Origin: CAXSBR01 sp964236495
GTDB taxonomy: Bacteria > Actinomycetota > Actinomycetes > Mycobacteriales > Jatrophihabitantaceae
DNA length: 64,000 nt
Assembly: GCA_964236495.1 (NCBI GenBank)
Contig: CAXSBR010000002.1
Span: forward strand, 62,001 to 126,000
Direction: 5' to 3'
Below are positions 56,889 through 64,000 of this stretch, one piece after another. Numbering within the stretch: position 1 is the stretch's first letter; every line of letters begins with the position of its first letter. The position numbers and the translations under genes are program-made. A model generated the notes under the pieces. The model made no database searches. It had not been told where the DNA came from and saw nothing but the letters and a program-made list of their open reading frames with translations.

Positions 56889-59800
56889 TTACCGACTGCG
56901 CTTCGCGCGCGCGTTAGTGGACCCTGCGGCTACTCCCAGCGCAGGATCGGTGGCGCCCTCGCCGTAGAACACTCGCTCGACGACCTCGCGTGCCCGCGCA
57001 GCCCTGCGGCGGTAGTCGGTGTCGACCTGGGCTGGATCGAAGCCGGCCGGATATCCCAGCGCGCGGGCCACCCCGGTCAGTTCTCGACCGGGCCCGGGCA
57101 GCTGGTCACCAGGCTTGCCGCGCACCAGCAGAATCGCGTTGCGGGTGTGGGTGGCCTGGCGCCAGCCTGCGATCAGCGCGTCGGTATCAGCGGTATCGAG
57201 CAGGCCGGCCCGCTGCGCCGCCCGCAGCGCCTGCGTCGTGTTCGGCGTGCGTAGCGCGGGCAGGTGCGCACCATGGCGCAGCTGGAGCAGCTGGGCGGTC
57301 CACTCGATGTCACCGAGGCCGCCGCGGCCCAGCTTGGTGTGCGTGCCCGGATCGGCACCGCGGGGTAGCCGCTCGCTGTCGATGCGCCCCTTGAGCCGGC
57401 GGATCTCGCGAACGTCGTCGTCGGCAATGCCCGCGCCGGGATACCGCACCGGATCGATGAGCGCGAGAAAGCGCCGGCCCAGCTCCTCGTCGCCGGCGCA
57501 CGCGCGGGCGCGCAGCAGTGCCTGTGCCTCCCACGTCGCCGACCACCGCTGGTAGTAAACCTCGTAGGCGCGCAGCGTGCGCGCCAGCGGCCCGTTGCGC
57601 CCCTCGGGGCGCAGGTTCGCGTCGACGTTCACCGCCGGGTCCGCACTGGGCGCGGCCAGCAACGTGCGCACCCGTTCGGCGACCTCGCCGGCAAAGCGTG
57701 CCACGTCGATCGTCGGATCGTCGGTGCACGATTTGTAGACGAACAGCACGTCGGCGTCCGAACCGTAGCCCAGTTCGCGTCCGCCGAGGCGTCCGACGGC
57801 GATGACCGCCAGCAAAGCCGGCGGGCTCGGATACCCGCGCATGGCGGCGACGGCGGCACTAGCCAGCTCCAGGGTGACCGCGAGGGTGGCGTCCATGGTG
57901 GCGCTGAGTCCGGCCATCACGTCATCAAGATCGTCCAGGCCGAGCAGGTCGGCGCAGGCGATGCGCACCAGCTCGCCCCTGCGCACCGCGCGCACCGCGG
58001 CGATGCCGGCGGCGAGGCCGTCCTGGCGAGCGGCAGCGGCACGCATCGCCGCGACCAGCTCCGTTTCCGAGCGATGGGCGGCCAGGGCGGCGTCGTCGGA
58101 CAGCAGGCGCAGACCGTCCGGGCCCGCGGCGAGTAGGTCCGCCACGAACCGCGATGTTCCGAGCAGATACGCCAGCCGATCTGCCGCCTTGCCCTCGTCG
58201 CGCAGCGTGCGCAGATACCAGGGGGTCTCCCCCGCGCTATCGGACACCCGCCGGTAGCGCAGCAGCCCGGCGTCGGGATCCGGTGCGGCGGAGAAGTCCT
58301 CGAGCAGCGCAGGTAGAAGGGCGCGCTGGATCGCCGCGCGCCGGGACAGCCCGGTGGTGAGGGCGTCGATGTGCTGCAGGGCGCGCTCGGGCTCGTCGAA
58401 GCCCAGCGCCGCCAGCCGCCGCTGCGCCTGTGCCGGGCTGAGCCGAAGCTGCTGGCTGGGCACGCGTGCCACCGCTTCGAGCAACGGACGGTAGAACAGC
58501 TTCTGGTGCAGACGACGCACCTCGCGCTGATGCAGCATCCATTCCGCGCGCCACACCGCGCTGGCGTCGCCGCGGTAGTCGGCGCGGTAGCCCATCGCAC
58601 GGGCAAGCCGCGTCAGCCCGGCTGCGTCGGCAGGCAGCAGATGCGTACGGCGCAACTTCTCCAGCTGGACGCGGTGCTCGGCCGAGCGCAGAAAGCGGTA
58701 GGCGTCCCCGAGGCTGATCGCGTCGTCACGGCCGACGAAGCCGGAGTCACTCAGCGCGTCCAGCGCCGGCAATGTGCCCGCCACCTGAAGCAACGGATCG
58801 GCCCGGCCGTGGACCAACTGGAGAAGTTGGACAGCGAACTCGACGTCACGCAACCCACCCGGGCCCAACTTCAGTTCGCGGGGCAGCAGCGCAGGCTTGA
58901 TGTAGTCGACGACCCGGCGGCGCATCGCCTGCACGTCGGTGACGAAGCCGGGTCGCTGGGCCGCTGTCCACACCAACGGCGCGACGGTGCTGACGTAACG
59001 CCGACCCAGCTCCAGATCGCCCGCGGCAGGCCGCGCCTTGAGGAGCGCCTGGAACTCCCACGTCTTGGCCCACCGCTCGTAGTAGGCCAGGTGGCTGGCC
59101 ACCGAACGGACCAGCGGCCCGTCACGGCCCTCCGGGCGCAGTGCCGCGTCGACCTCCCACACCGCTGCGGAGCAGAAGGCGATCAGTGCAGCGGCCAACC
59201 GCTCCGCTCCCGCGCGCGCCTGCGCCGGGTCCGCGTCGTCCACCGGCTCCGCGGCGAAGACGACATCCACGTCGGAGACGTAGTTCAGTTCCCGTCCGCC
59301 GGCCTTACCCATCGCCACCACGGCCAGCCGGAACGGCGCGTCGCACGGCTTCACCTGGGCCGCAGCCACCGCCAGTCCGGCCTGCAGCGTGGCGTCGGCA
59401 AGCACAGTGAGGGCGGCAGTCGTCTGCTCCAGGGTCGTCTCGCCGGCCAGGTCGCGCCCGGCAATGGCCAGCAGCTCGCGGCGGTATGCCGTGCGCAGAG
59501 CTTCGCCTGCCGCGCGACCGGTGATCGCCGCGGGTGTGCCGCTGCTGCCCACCACCGGATTGCCTGCGTCGGCGCCAACCGCCGCTGCCAGCGCGGCGAC
59601 AACCTCGGCGTCGGTTCGCGTGCAGCCCGCGCGCAGAACGTGCCAGTGCTCAGGGTGCAGAGCGAGATGCCGGCCCAGTTCGTCGGAGGCTCCCAGCACA
59701 TTCACCAGCCTGGTTCGCAGCACCGCATCCGCGCACAGCTCCACGCGCAGGTCGGCACCGTCGTAGGCCTCGGCCAGTTGAGCGAGCGCGCGCACTGCGG

Positions 59801-60014
59801 AATCCGGAGCGGCGCTGCGGCTCAGAGCAGACACCACCAGTGCCGCGCCGGGATCGGGGGGAGCGTTGGTGGCGCTGTTCCACAGCGCCAGCCGGTCGTG
59901 GGTCAAGGCCGCCGCGGCGGCGCCGGGCCGGTCGAAGCCCAGCCGCGTCAGTCGTGCGACCGAACGCGCCAACCACCCGGGCACGTCGCGCACGTCGGGC
60001 GGATTGGTGCTCAT
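56889..60014 (-). CDS. glnE: Glutamine synthetase adenylyltransferase/deadenylylase
   Basis: Predicted 1041 aa, somewhat longer than mycobacterial GlnE. It adds and removes AMP on the GlnA1 tyrosine. Two nucleotidyltransferase domains are present: the N-terminal one has GKAGGRELNYVSDVDVVF and LRPEGRDGPLVRS, and the C-terminal one GRLGGRELGYGSDADVLFVY and a second LRPEGRNGPLAR. The GGLRDVEFAVQLLQ and GGLGDIEWTAQLLQ helical segments follow each. The ATG at MSTNPPDVRDV was chosen; an upstream in-frame extension is Arg-rich and unlikely. The C-terminal codons abut an oxidoreductase remnant. Confidence 0.94.
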   Translation of the reverse strand: MSTNPPDVRDVPGWLARSVARLTRLGFDRPGAAAAALTHDRLALWNSATNAPPDPGAALVVSALSRSAAPDSAVRALAQLAEAYDGADLRVELCADAVLRTRLVNVLGASDELGRHLALHPEHWHVLRAGCTRTDAEVVAALAAAVGADAGNPVVGSSGTPAAITGRAAGEALRTAYRRELLAIAGRDLAGETTLEQTTAALTVLADATLQAGLAVAAAQVKPCDAPFRLAVVAMGKAGGRELNYVSDVDVVFAAEPVDDADPAQARAGAERLAAALIAFCSAAVWEVDAALRPEGRDGPLVRSVASHLAYYERWAKTWEFQALLKARPAAGDLELGRRYVSTVAPLVWTAAQRPGFVTDVQAMRRRVVDYIKPALLPRELKLGPGGLRDVEFAVQLLQLVHGRADPLLQVAGTLPALDALSDSGFVGRDDAISLGDAYRFLRSAEHRVQLEKLRRTHLLPADAAGLTRLARAMGYRADYRGDASAVWRAEWMLHQREVRRLHQKLFYRPLLEAVARVPSQQLRLSPAQAQRRLAALGFDEPERALQHIDALTTGLSRRAAIQRALLPALLEDFSAAPDPDAGLLRYRRVSDSAGETPWYLRTLRDEGKAADRLAYLLGTSRFVADLLAAGPDGLRLLSDDAALAAHRSETELVAAMRAAAARQDGLAAGIAAVRAVRRGELVRIACADLLGLDDLDDVMAGLSATMDATLAVTLELASAAVAAMRGYPSPPALLAVIAVGRLGGRELGYGSDADVLFVYKSCTDDPTIDVARFAGEVAERVRTLLAAPSADPAVNVDANLRPEGRNGPLARTLRAYEVYYQRWSATWEAQALLRARACAGDEELGRRFLALIDPVRYPGAGIADDDVREIRRLKGRIDSERLPRGADPGTHTKLGRGGLGDIEWTAQLLQLRHGAHLPALRTPNTTQALRAAQRAGLLDTADTDALIAGWRQATHTRNAILLVRGKPGDQLPGPGRELTGVARALGYPAGFDPAQVDTDYRRRAARAREVVERVFYGEGATDPALGVAAGSTNARAKRSR

Positions 60015-60045
60015 TGCAGTGCGCGTAAGGGCGCTCGGCGCGCCG

Positions 60046-60939
60046 TCATTGCGGGTCGTCTGACGGCGGGCCGCCGAACTGTGTTGGCCCACCGAATTCC
60101 GGCGGCCGACCGAACTGCATCGGCGCACGCGCGGACTGCATCTCCATCGCGAGCGCCGCGCGGATGGCGGCCGGATCGTCAACCGGGGCGGCAGTGACGA
60201 CGTTGGGGCCGCGGGCTTCCTTCACTGCACCCGGGTCGGCCAGCACGGTAGCGAAGCGCTCTGCAACCGGCTGCCACGCCTGCTCGATGAACTCGTGCGC
60301 TTCGTCCATCTGCCTCAGCAGCTTGGTCAGGTCGTAGTCTAGCAGCGCCGGATCGGTCTCCGCCCAGCGCCGGGCGATCTCCGGCGTCGTCTCGATGTGG
60401 CCTTGGATGCCCCACGCGACCCGTCCGATCCGGAACGCCTGCACGTCATACACCGGCGAGCTGGCCAGCAGCACCGCCGATGGCGGCAACGACACGATCG
60501 CGTCGTAGTGCCACTGGATCACGTCGGGGGTGATCGGCATCGGGCCGAACAGCGGATCGGTTCCGGCGGCGGCACGCTTGGCCAGGAGTTGGGCGCCCAG
60601 CTCAGGCCCCTTCGTGCCCCGCTCCACCCGGCCGCCGACGGCGACGGCCAGCAGTTGGGCGCCCAGGCAGATCGCCAATGTCGGCACGTCGGTGCGCACC
60701 GCCTCGCCCAGCAGGCCGCGCACGGCGGGCAGCCACGGTGCGACGCCGTCGTCGTAAGCCCCTGCCGCACCACCCAGCACCACCAGCCCGGAATGCTCGC
60801 TCAGATCTGGGGGCAGGACGCCGCCATTGAACGGCGTGCGGACGTCGAGACTTACACCGGCGTCGGCCAGCCACGTTCCCAGCCGCCCCACCGGGTCGTC
60901 GTCCTCGTGCTGGACAACCAATAGGGGGTGCTTAGCCAT
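60046..60939 (-). CDS. Class I glutamine amidotransferase-like protein
   Basis: Predicted 297 aa. A GMP-synthase-type amidotransferase fold: DLSEHSGLVVLGGAAGAYDD, nucleophile Cys in AICLGAQLLAVAVGG and His in WGIQGHIETTPEIAR. The usual synthetase domain is missing, so it probably hydrolyses a gamma-glutamyl compound or supplies ammonia to a partner. The C-terminal tail is Phe-Gly-Gly-Pro repetitive (FGRPPEFGGPTQFGG). It lies 31 bp upstream of glnE on the same strand, which suggests a nitrogen-metabolism role. Confidence 0.83.
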   Translation of the reverse strand: MAKHPLLVVQHEDDDPVGRLGTWLADAGVSLDVRTPFNGGVLPPDLSEHSGLVVLGGAAGAYDDGVAPWLPAVRGLLGEAVRTDVPTLAICLGAQLLAVAVGGRVERGTKGPELGAQLLAKRAAAGTDPLFGPMPITPDVIQWHYDAIVSLPPSAVLLASSPVYDVQAFRIGRVAWGIQGHIETTPEIARRWAETDPALLDYDLTKLLRQMDEAHEFIEQAWQPVAERFATVLADPGAVKEARGPNVVTAAPVDDPAAIRAALAMEMQSARAPMQFGRPPEFGGPTQFGGPPSDDPQ

Positions 60940-60963
60940 ACCAGAACTCTAGGGCGGTGGGCT

Positions 60964-60971
60964 AACATGTT
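60964..60971. promoter_or_regulatory. Short palindrome in the MarR/amidotransferase divergent region
   Basis: AACATGTT is a perfect 8-bp palindrome inside CTAACATGTTGG, in the 54-bp gap between the two divergent start codons. It is a candidate operator for the adjacent MarR protein. Confidence 0.35.
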
Positions 60972-60993
60972 GGCGCGTGCGTTGACTTAGGGT

Positions 60994-61494
60994 GTGATCA
61001 TGCTCCTCACAGCAGCTCCGGAGACCCGCTGGCTGAACGAGGCTGAGCAGTTGGCCTGGCGCCGACTGGCCGCCGTGCTGCTGACCCTGCCCGCATCCAT
61101 GGACGCCGAGCTGCAACGCGACGCCGGCCTGACCCTGTTCGACTACCTGGTGCTGTCGACGTTGTCCGAGGAACCCGACCAGGTGCTGAGGATGGGTGTG
61201 ATTGCCTCACGCACCACTTCCTCGCTGTCGCGGCTGTCGCACGTGGTGAGCAAGCTGGAGAGCAGGGGCTGGTTGACTCGTAGCCCACTTGCCGGCAATC
61301 GCCGGGTGACGATGGTGACGTTGACCGAATCTGGCCTGGTGAAGGTCACCGAGACCGCTCCCGCCCATGTCGATCATGTTCGCAACATCGTCTTCGACGT
61401 GCTGAACGAGGCTCAGGTGGACCAGCTGTCGGAGATCGGCGTCGCACTGCTGTCCAAGTTGGATCCCGACTACCAGATTCCGCAGACTCGCTGA
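60994..61494 (+). CDS. MarR family transcriptional regulator
   Basis: Predicted 166 aa. A winged helix-turn-helix domain: GLTLFDYLVLSTLSEEPDQVL, recognition region TTSSLSRLSHVVSKLESRGWL and the wing GNRRVTMVTLTESG. Flanking helices would form the dimer interface. The GTG at 60994 or the ATG two codons later may serve as start; AGGG lies just upstream. It is divergent from the amidotransferase gene, a common arrangement for local repressors. Confidence 0.87.
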   Translation: MIMLLTAAPETRWLNEAEQLAWRRLAAVLLTLPASMDAELQRDAGLTLFDYLVLSTLSEEPDQVLRMGVIASRTTSSLSRLSHVVSKLESRGWLTRSPLAGNRRVTMVTLTESGLVKVTETAPAHVDHVRNIVFDVLNEAQVDQLSEIGVALLSKLDPDYQIPQTR

Positions 61495-61561
61495 CTGCAA
61501 CTCGGGTCGCGACAGCCCGCAGCTGACGCCGCGTTCACCGTGCTGGCGGCATCGGGCCCGG

Positions 61562-62920
61562 CTAGAGCGTCGGCAGGTACCGCCGCAGCTCGAACGGGGT
61601 CACCTCGGCGCGGTACTCGGCCCACTCGGCGCGTTTGTTGCGTAGAAAGTAGTCGAAGACACCGGCGCCCAGTGTTTCGGCGACCAACTCCGATTGCTCC
61701 ATCGTGCGCAGCGCGTCGGCCAGGTTGTGCGGCAGGTCGTCGTAGCCCAGCTCACGCCGCTCGTCCTCGGTGAGCGCCCAGACGTCGTCCTCGGCACCGG
61801 GCGGCAAGTCGTACTTTTCCTCGATGCCCTTGAGGCCTGCCGCGAGCACCACCGCAAAGGCCAGGTAGGGATTGCACGCCGGATCTGGCGAGCGCAGCTC
61901 GATCCGCGACGAATTGGGCTTGGTCGGTTTGTGCATCGGCACCCGCACCAGCGCCGAACGATTGCGGTGTCCCCAACAGATGTAGGTCGGTGCCTCCACC
62001 AGCTCCGAATGAGCCGCATAGCCGTAGAGCCGCTTGTAGGAATTGACCCACTGGTTGGTGACGGCGGTGATCTCGCGGGCATGACGCAGAATTCCGGCGA
62101 TGAAATGGCGCGCCGTCGACGACAGGTGCAGTTCGTCGTCGGCGTCGTAGAAGGCGTTGTCGTCGCCCTCGAACAGCGACACGTGGGTGTGCATGCCGCT
62201 GCCGGGCTGGTGGTGAAACGGTTTGGGCATGAAGGTGGCGTGCACACCGCGCGAGCGGGCCACCTCCTTGATGACGTGGCGGAACGTCATGATGTTGTCG
62301 GCCATGCTCAGCGCGTCGGCGTAGCGCAGGTCGATCTCCTGCTGACCGGGGGCGATCTCGTGGTGGCTGAACTCCACCGAGATGCCCAGCTCCTCCAGGG
62401 CGAGGATGGCCGCGCGGCGGAAGTCGCTGGCCTTGTCGTGGCTGGTCATGTCGAAGTAGCCGCCGTTGTCGATCGGGCGCGGCTCGCTGCCGTCGGTGGG
62501 CATGTTCTCTAGCAGGAAGAACTCCACCTCGGGATGGGTGTAGAACGTGAAACCCATCCCGGCAGCCTTGGCCAGCGTGCGACGCAAAACATGACGCGGA
62601 TCTGCCCAGGACGGCGATCCGTCGGGCATCAGGATGTCGCAGAACATCCGCGCGGTGATGTCGCTACCGCCCGCCGATTCCGTCAGCACCTGGAACGTCG
62701 ACGGATCCGGGCGGGCGAGCATGTCACTCTCGCTGGCCCGGGCGAAACCTTCGATGGCCGAGCCGTCGAAGCCGATGCCCTCGGAGAACGCGCCTTCCAG
62801 CTCCGCAGGTGCGATGGCCACTGATTTCAGTGTGCCGACGATGTCGGTGAACCAGAGCCGGACGAACCGGATCTGGCGCTCTTCCAGGGTGCGGAGCACG
62901 AACTCCTGCTGACGATCCAC
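61562..62920 (-). CDS. glnA2: GlnA2-type glutamine synthetase-like enzyme
   Basis: Predicted 452 aa. GS-fold blocks are conserved: FTDIVGTLKSV, EGIGFDGSAIEGFAR, the metal-binding EVEFFLLE, FSHHEIAPGQQEIDLRYADA, KPFHHQPGSGMHTHVS and an NRSALVRVP segment. The region around the adenylylation site reads DDVWALTEDE, with Trp where GlnA1 has Tyr, so GlnE should not modify it. Streptomyces GlnA2 acts as a gamma-glutamylpolyamine synthetase, which is an alternative function here. GTG start. Corresponds to Rv2222c. Confidence 0.92.
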   Translation of the reverse strand: MDRQQEFVLRTLEERQIRFVRLWFTDIVGTLKSVAIAPAELEGAFSEGIGFDGSAIEGFARASESDMLARPDPSTFQVLTESAGGSDITARMFCDILMPDGSPSWADPRHVLRRTLAKAAGMGFTFYTHPEVEFFLLENMPTDGSEPRPIDNGGYFDMTSHDKASDFRRAAILALEELGISVEFSHHEIAPGQQEIDLRYADALSMADNIMTFRHVIKEVARSRGVHATFMPKPFHHQPGSGMHTHVSLFEGDDNAFYDADDELHLSSTARHFIAGILRHAREITAVTNQWVNSYKRLYGYAAHSELVEAPTYICWGHRNRSALVRVPMHKPTKPNSSRIELRSPDPACNPYLAFAVVLAAGLKGIEEKYDLPPGAEDDVWALTEDERRELGYDDLPHNLADALRTMEQSELVAETLGAGVFDYFLRNKRAEWAEYRAEVTPFELRRYLPTL

Positions 62921-62991
62921 CGGCCCAGTGTGCCTCAGTCAGGCAACAGCCATGTGAACTGCGATATCAACACCAGCGCACACAGTGGCCT

Positions 62992-64000
62992 TCAGCGAAG
63001 CGCGCTACCGGCCTGCCACTGCGCCCAGGACAGCGACCAGTCGCCGTTCTGCCAGACCTGCAACGGCTTGCCGCCGGTGTGCACCACCTGCACCACGTCG
63101 CCGATCTGCGAGGTCTTGTAGAACCACTTGGAGTTCGCGGTGTTGAGGTTCAGGCAGCCGTGGGACATGTCCCGGTGCCCCTGCTGGGGAATCGTGGACT
63201 TCAGCTCATGCAGGAACACGCCGTCGGTGCTGATCCGGGTGGCCCAGTAGATCGGTTCCTTGTAGCCGCCCTTGTCCAGCGGCAGGCCGTAGGTTCGCGA
63301 GTCCATGATCTTGGGGTTGTCGTGGCCGATGACGGTGTAGGTGCCCGGCTGCGTCCAGTACGAGATCGCGCGGCCCTTGATATAGATGGTGCCGCCCTTG
63401 CCCATCGATGTGGGCATCGTGCGCACCAGCTTGTTCGAGAAAAAAACCTTGACGTGATGGGTTTTGTCGTCCGAGACCGACACATGCTTGGCCCCGATGG
63501 TGAAGCTGACCTGCTTGTCGGACTCGCCGTACAGCCCCTGGCCCACCTCGGTGCCGTAGACGTCGGCGTGGACGGTGACCTTGGTGCCGGGGGCGTAGTA
63601 GCTGCGCGGGCGCCAGTGCACGTCGCGGTCGTTCTCCCAGTACCAGGACCCGACGACGGCAGGCGTCGTGGTGACCTTCAGCGACTTCTCCGCGGCCTTC
63701 TTGTCGCTGATCGGCTCGTCGAAGTGCGCGTCCACCACCATGCCCACGCCGTACACGCCGCCGTCCTTGATCGGGAGCCCGCCGGTGGTGTCGAGGTAGG
63801 GCATCGTCAAGTTCCCAGGGCGCACCGTAGAAAAACTGGCGGACTCATGAACGGTCTTGCCGTTCGTACCCGTGGCCGTCGACGTCAGCGTGTACTTCTT
63901 GGCATAACCGAGGGTTTCGGTGGACGTCCAACGCGTCTTGTCCGCCGACAGCGCGCCGGACACGACCTTGCCGGCCTTGTTCGTGAAGCTGACTGCGGTG
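62992..64000 (-). CDS. L,D-transpeptidase with Ig-like domains (5' end outside window)
   Basis: At least 335 codons are visible; the N-terminus is cut off. It forms 3-3 peptidoglycan cross-links outside the membrane. Two Ig-like modules are recognisable (YTLTSTATGTNGKTVHESASF and MVVDAHFDEPISDKKAAEKS). The YkuD catalytic domain follows: TVIGHDNPKIMDSRTYGLPL, TDGVFLHEL with a conserved His, and HRDMSHGCLNLN with the catalytic Cys. A C-terminal segment rich in Trp (VWQNGDWSLSWAQWQ) matches LdtMt2-type enzymes. Probably a lipoprotein or secreted, but the signal is not visible. It lies 71 bp upstream of glnA2 on the same strand. Confidence 0.92.
   Translation of the reverse strand, partial: TAVSFTNKAGKVVSGALSADKTRWTSTETLGYAKKYTLTSTATGTNGKTVHESASFSTVRPGNLTMPYLDTTGGLPIKDGGVYGVGMVVDAHFDEPISDKKAAEKSLKVTTTPAVVGSWYWENDRDVHWRPRSYYAPGTKVTVHADVYGTEVGQGLYGESDKQVSFTIGAKHVSVSDDKTHHVKVFFSNKLVRTMPTSMGKGGTIYIKGRAISYWTQPGTYTVIGHDNPKIMDSRTYGLPLDKGGYKEPIYWATRISTDGVFLHELKSTIPQQGHRDMSHGCLNLNTANSKWFYKTSQIGDVVQVVHTGGKPLQVWQNGDWSLSWAQWQAGSALR

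Noticed and set aside
56889..60182. Longer glnE start at 60182
   Set aside because: The extra N-terminal residues are Arg/Cys-rich and overlap the amidotransferase 3' end; GlnE proteins begin near the chosen ATG.

Overview
The window is high-GC DNA from an actinomycete (Actinomycetota). Gene content and order follow the Mycobacterium tuberculosis Rv2178c-Rv2222c segment closely: aroG, RNase AS, acyltransferase, fadD15, pimB', NlpC/P60 endopeptidase, DEDDh/GIY-YIG nuclease, trpD, ctaE-qcrCAB, ctaF/ctaC, asnB, adenosine kinase, HesB/ErpA protein, cobT, gcvT, leucyl aminopeptidase, dlaT/sucB, TIGR01777 epimerase, lipB, lipA, glnA1, glnE, glnA2. Several features are not mycobacterial: a ROK glucokinase, a DoxX-Rieske fusion, many imperfect tandem repeats, and a decayed insert between glnA1 and glnE. 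I cannot name the genus; the mixture suits a Frankia/Jatrophihabitans-like lineage better than a mycobacterium.

Layout. 1-12.8 kb: shikimate entry (aroG), a probably pyrophosphate-dependent phosphofructokinase, RNA decay, phospholipid and lipid activation genes (acyltransferase, hydrolase, FadD15-like ligase, PimB'-like mannosyltransferase), and a cell-wall endopeptidase behind a cyclic-di-AMP (ydaO/yuaA) riboswitch. 13-16.8 kb: repair-type nuclease, Lrp-type RAM protein, trpD and a degenerate receiver. 16.9-23.8 kb: the bcc-aa3 respiratory supercomplex genes ctaE-qcrC-qcrA-qcrB, convergent with ctaC-ctaF; ctaD is not here. 23.9-28.7 kb: cupin epimerase, asnB, a PemK/MazF-like protein with a repeat-encoded Pro-rich arm, adenosine kinase and an Fe-S carrier. 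28.8-37.6 kb: DoxX-Rieske fusion, small membrane proteins, aldo/keto reductase, cobT, gcvT, DUF1990 and aminopeptidase.

37.6-48.8 kb is a lipoate/2-oxoacid dehydrogenase block: lpdA, dlaT/sucB, lipB and lipA, with a protein kinase and an S51 peptidase in between. From 48.8 kb to the end is nitrogen assimilation: glnA1 with a well-spaced GlnR-type box, glnE (its adenylyltransferase) and glnA2, which lacks the adenylylated tyrosine. Between glnA1 and glnE lie about 6 kb of accessory DNA: an HNH/13E12 nuclease, GNAT proteins, a frameshifted aminoglycoside-phosphotransferase-type gene, a frameshifted Rieske protein and the stump of an FAD oxidoreductase. The window closes inside an L,D-transpeptidase gene.

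I found no CRISPR array, tRNA, rRNA, prophage, insertion sequence or clearly new multigene system. The most notable signals are regulatory (riboswitch, GlnR box), the unusual density of minisatellite-like repeats (8, 9, 12, 17, about 19, 51/60, 54 and 77 bp), including a dispersed 54-bp element inserted in frame in fadD, and a set of proteins with altered catalytic residues or unusual fusions.
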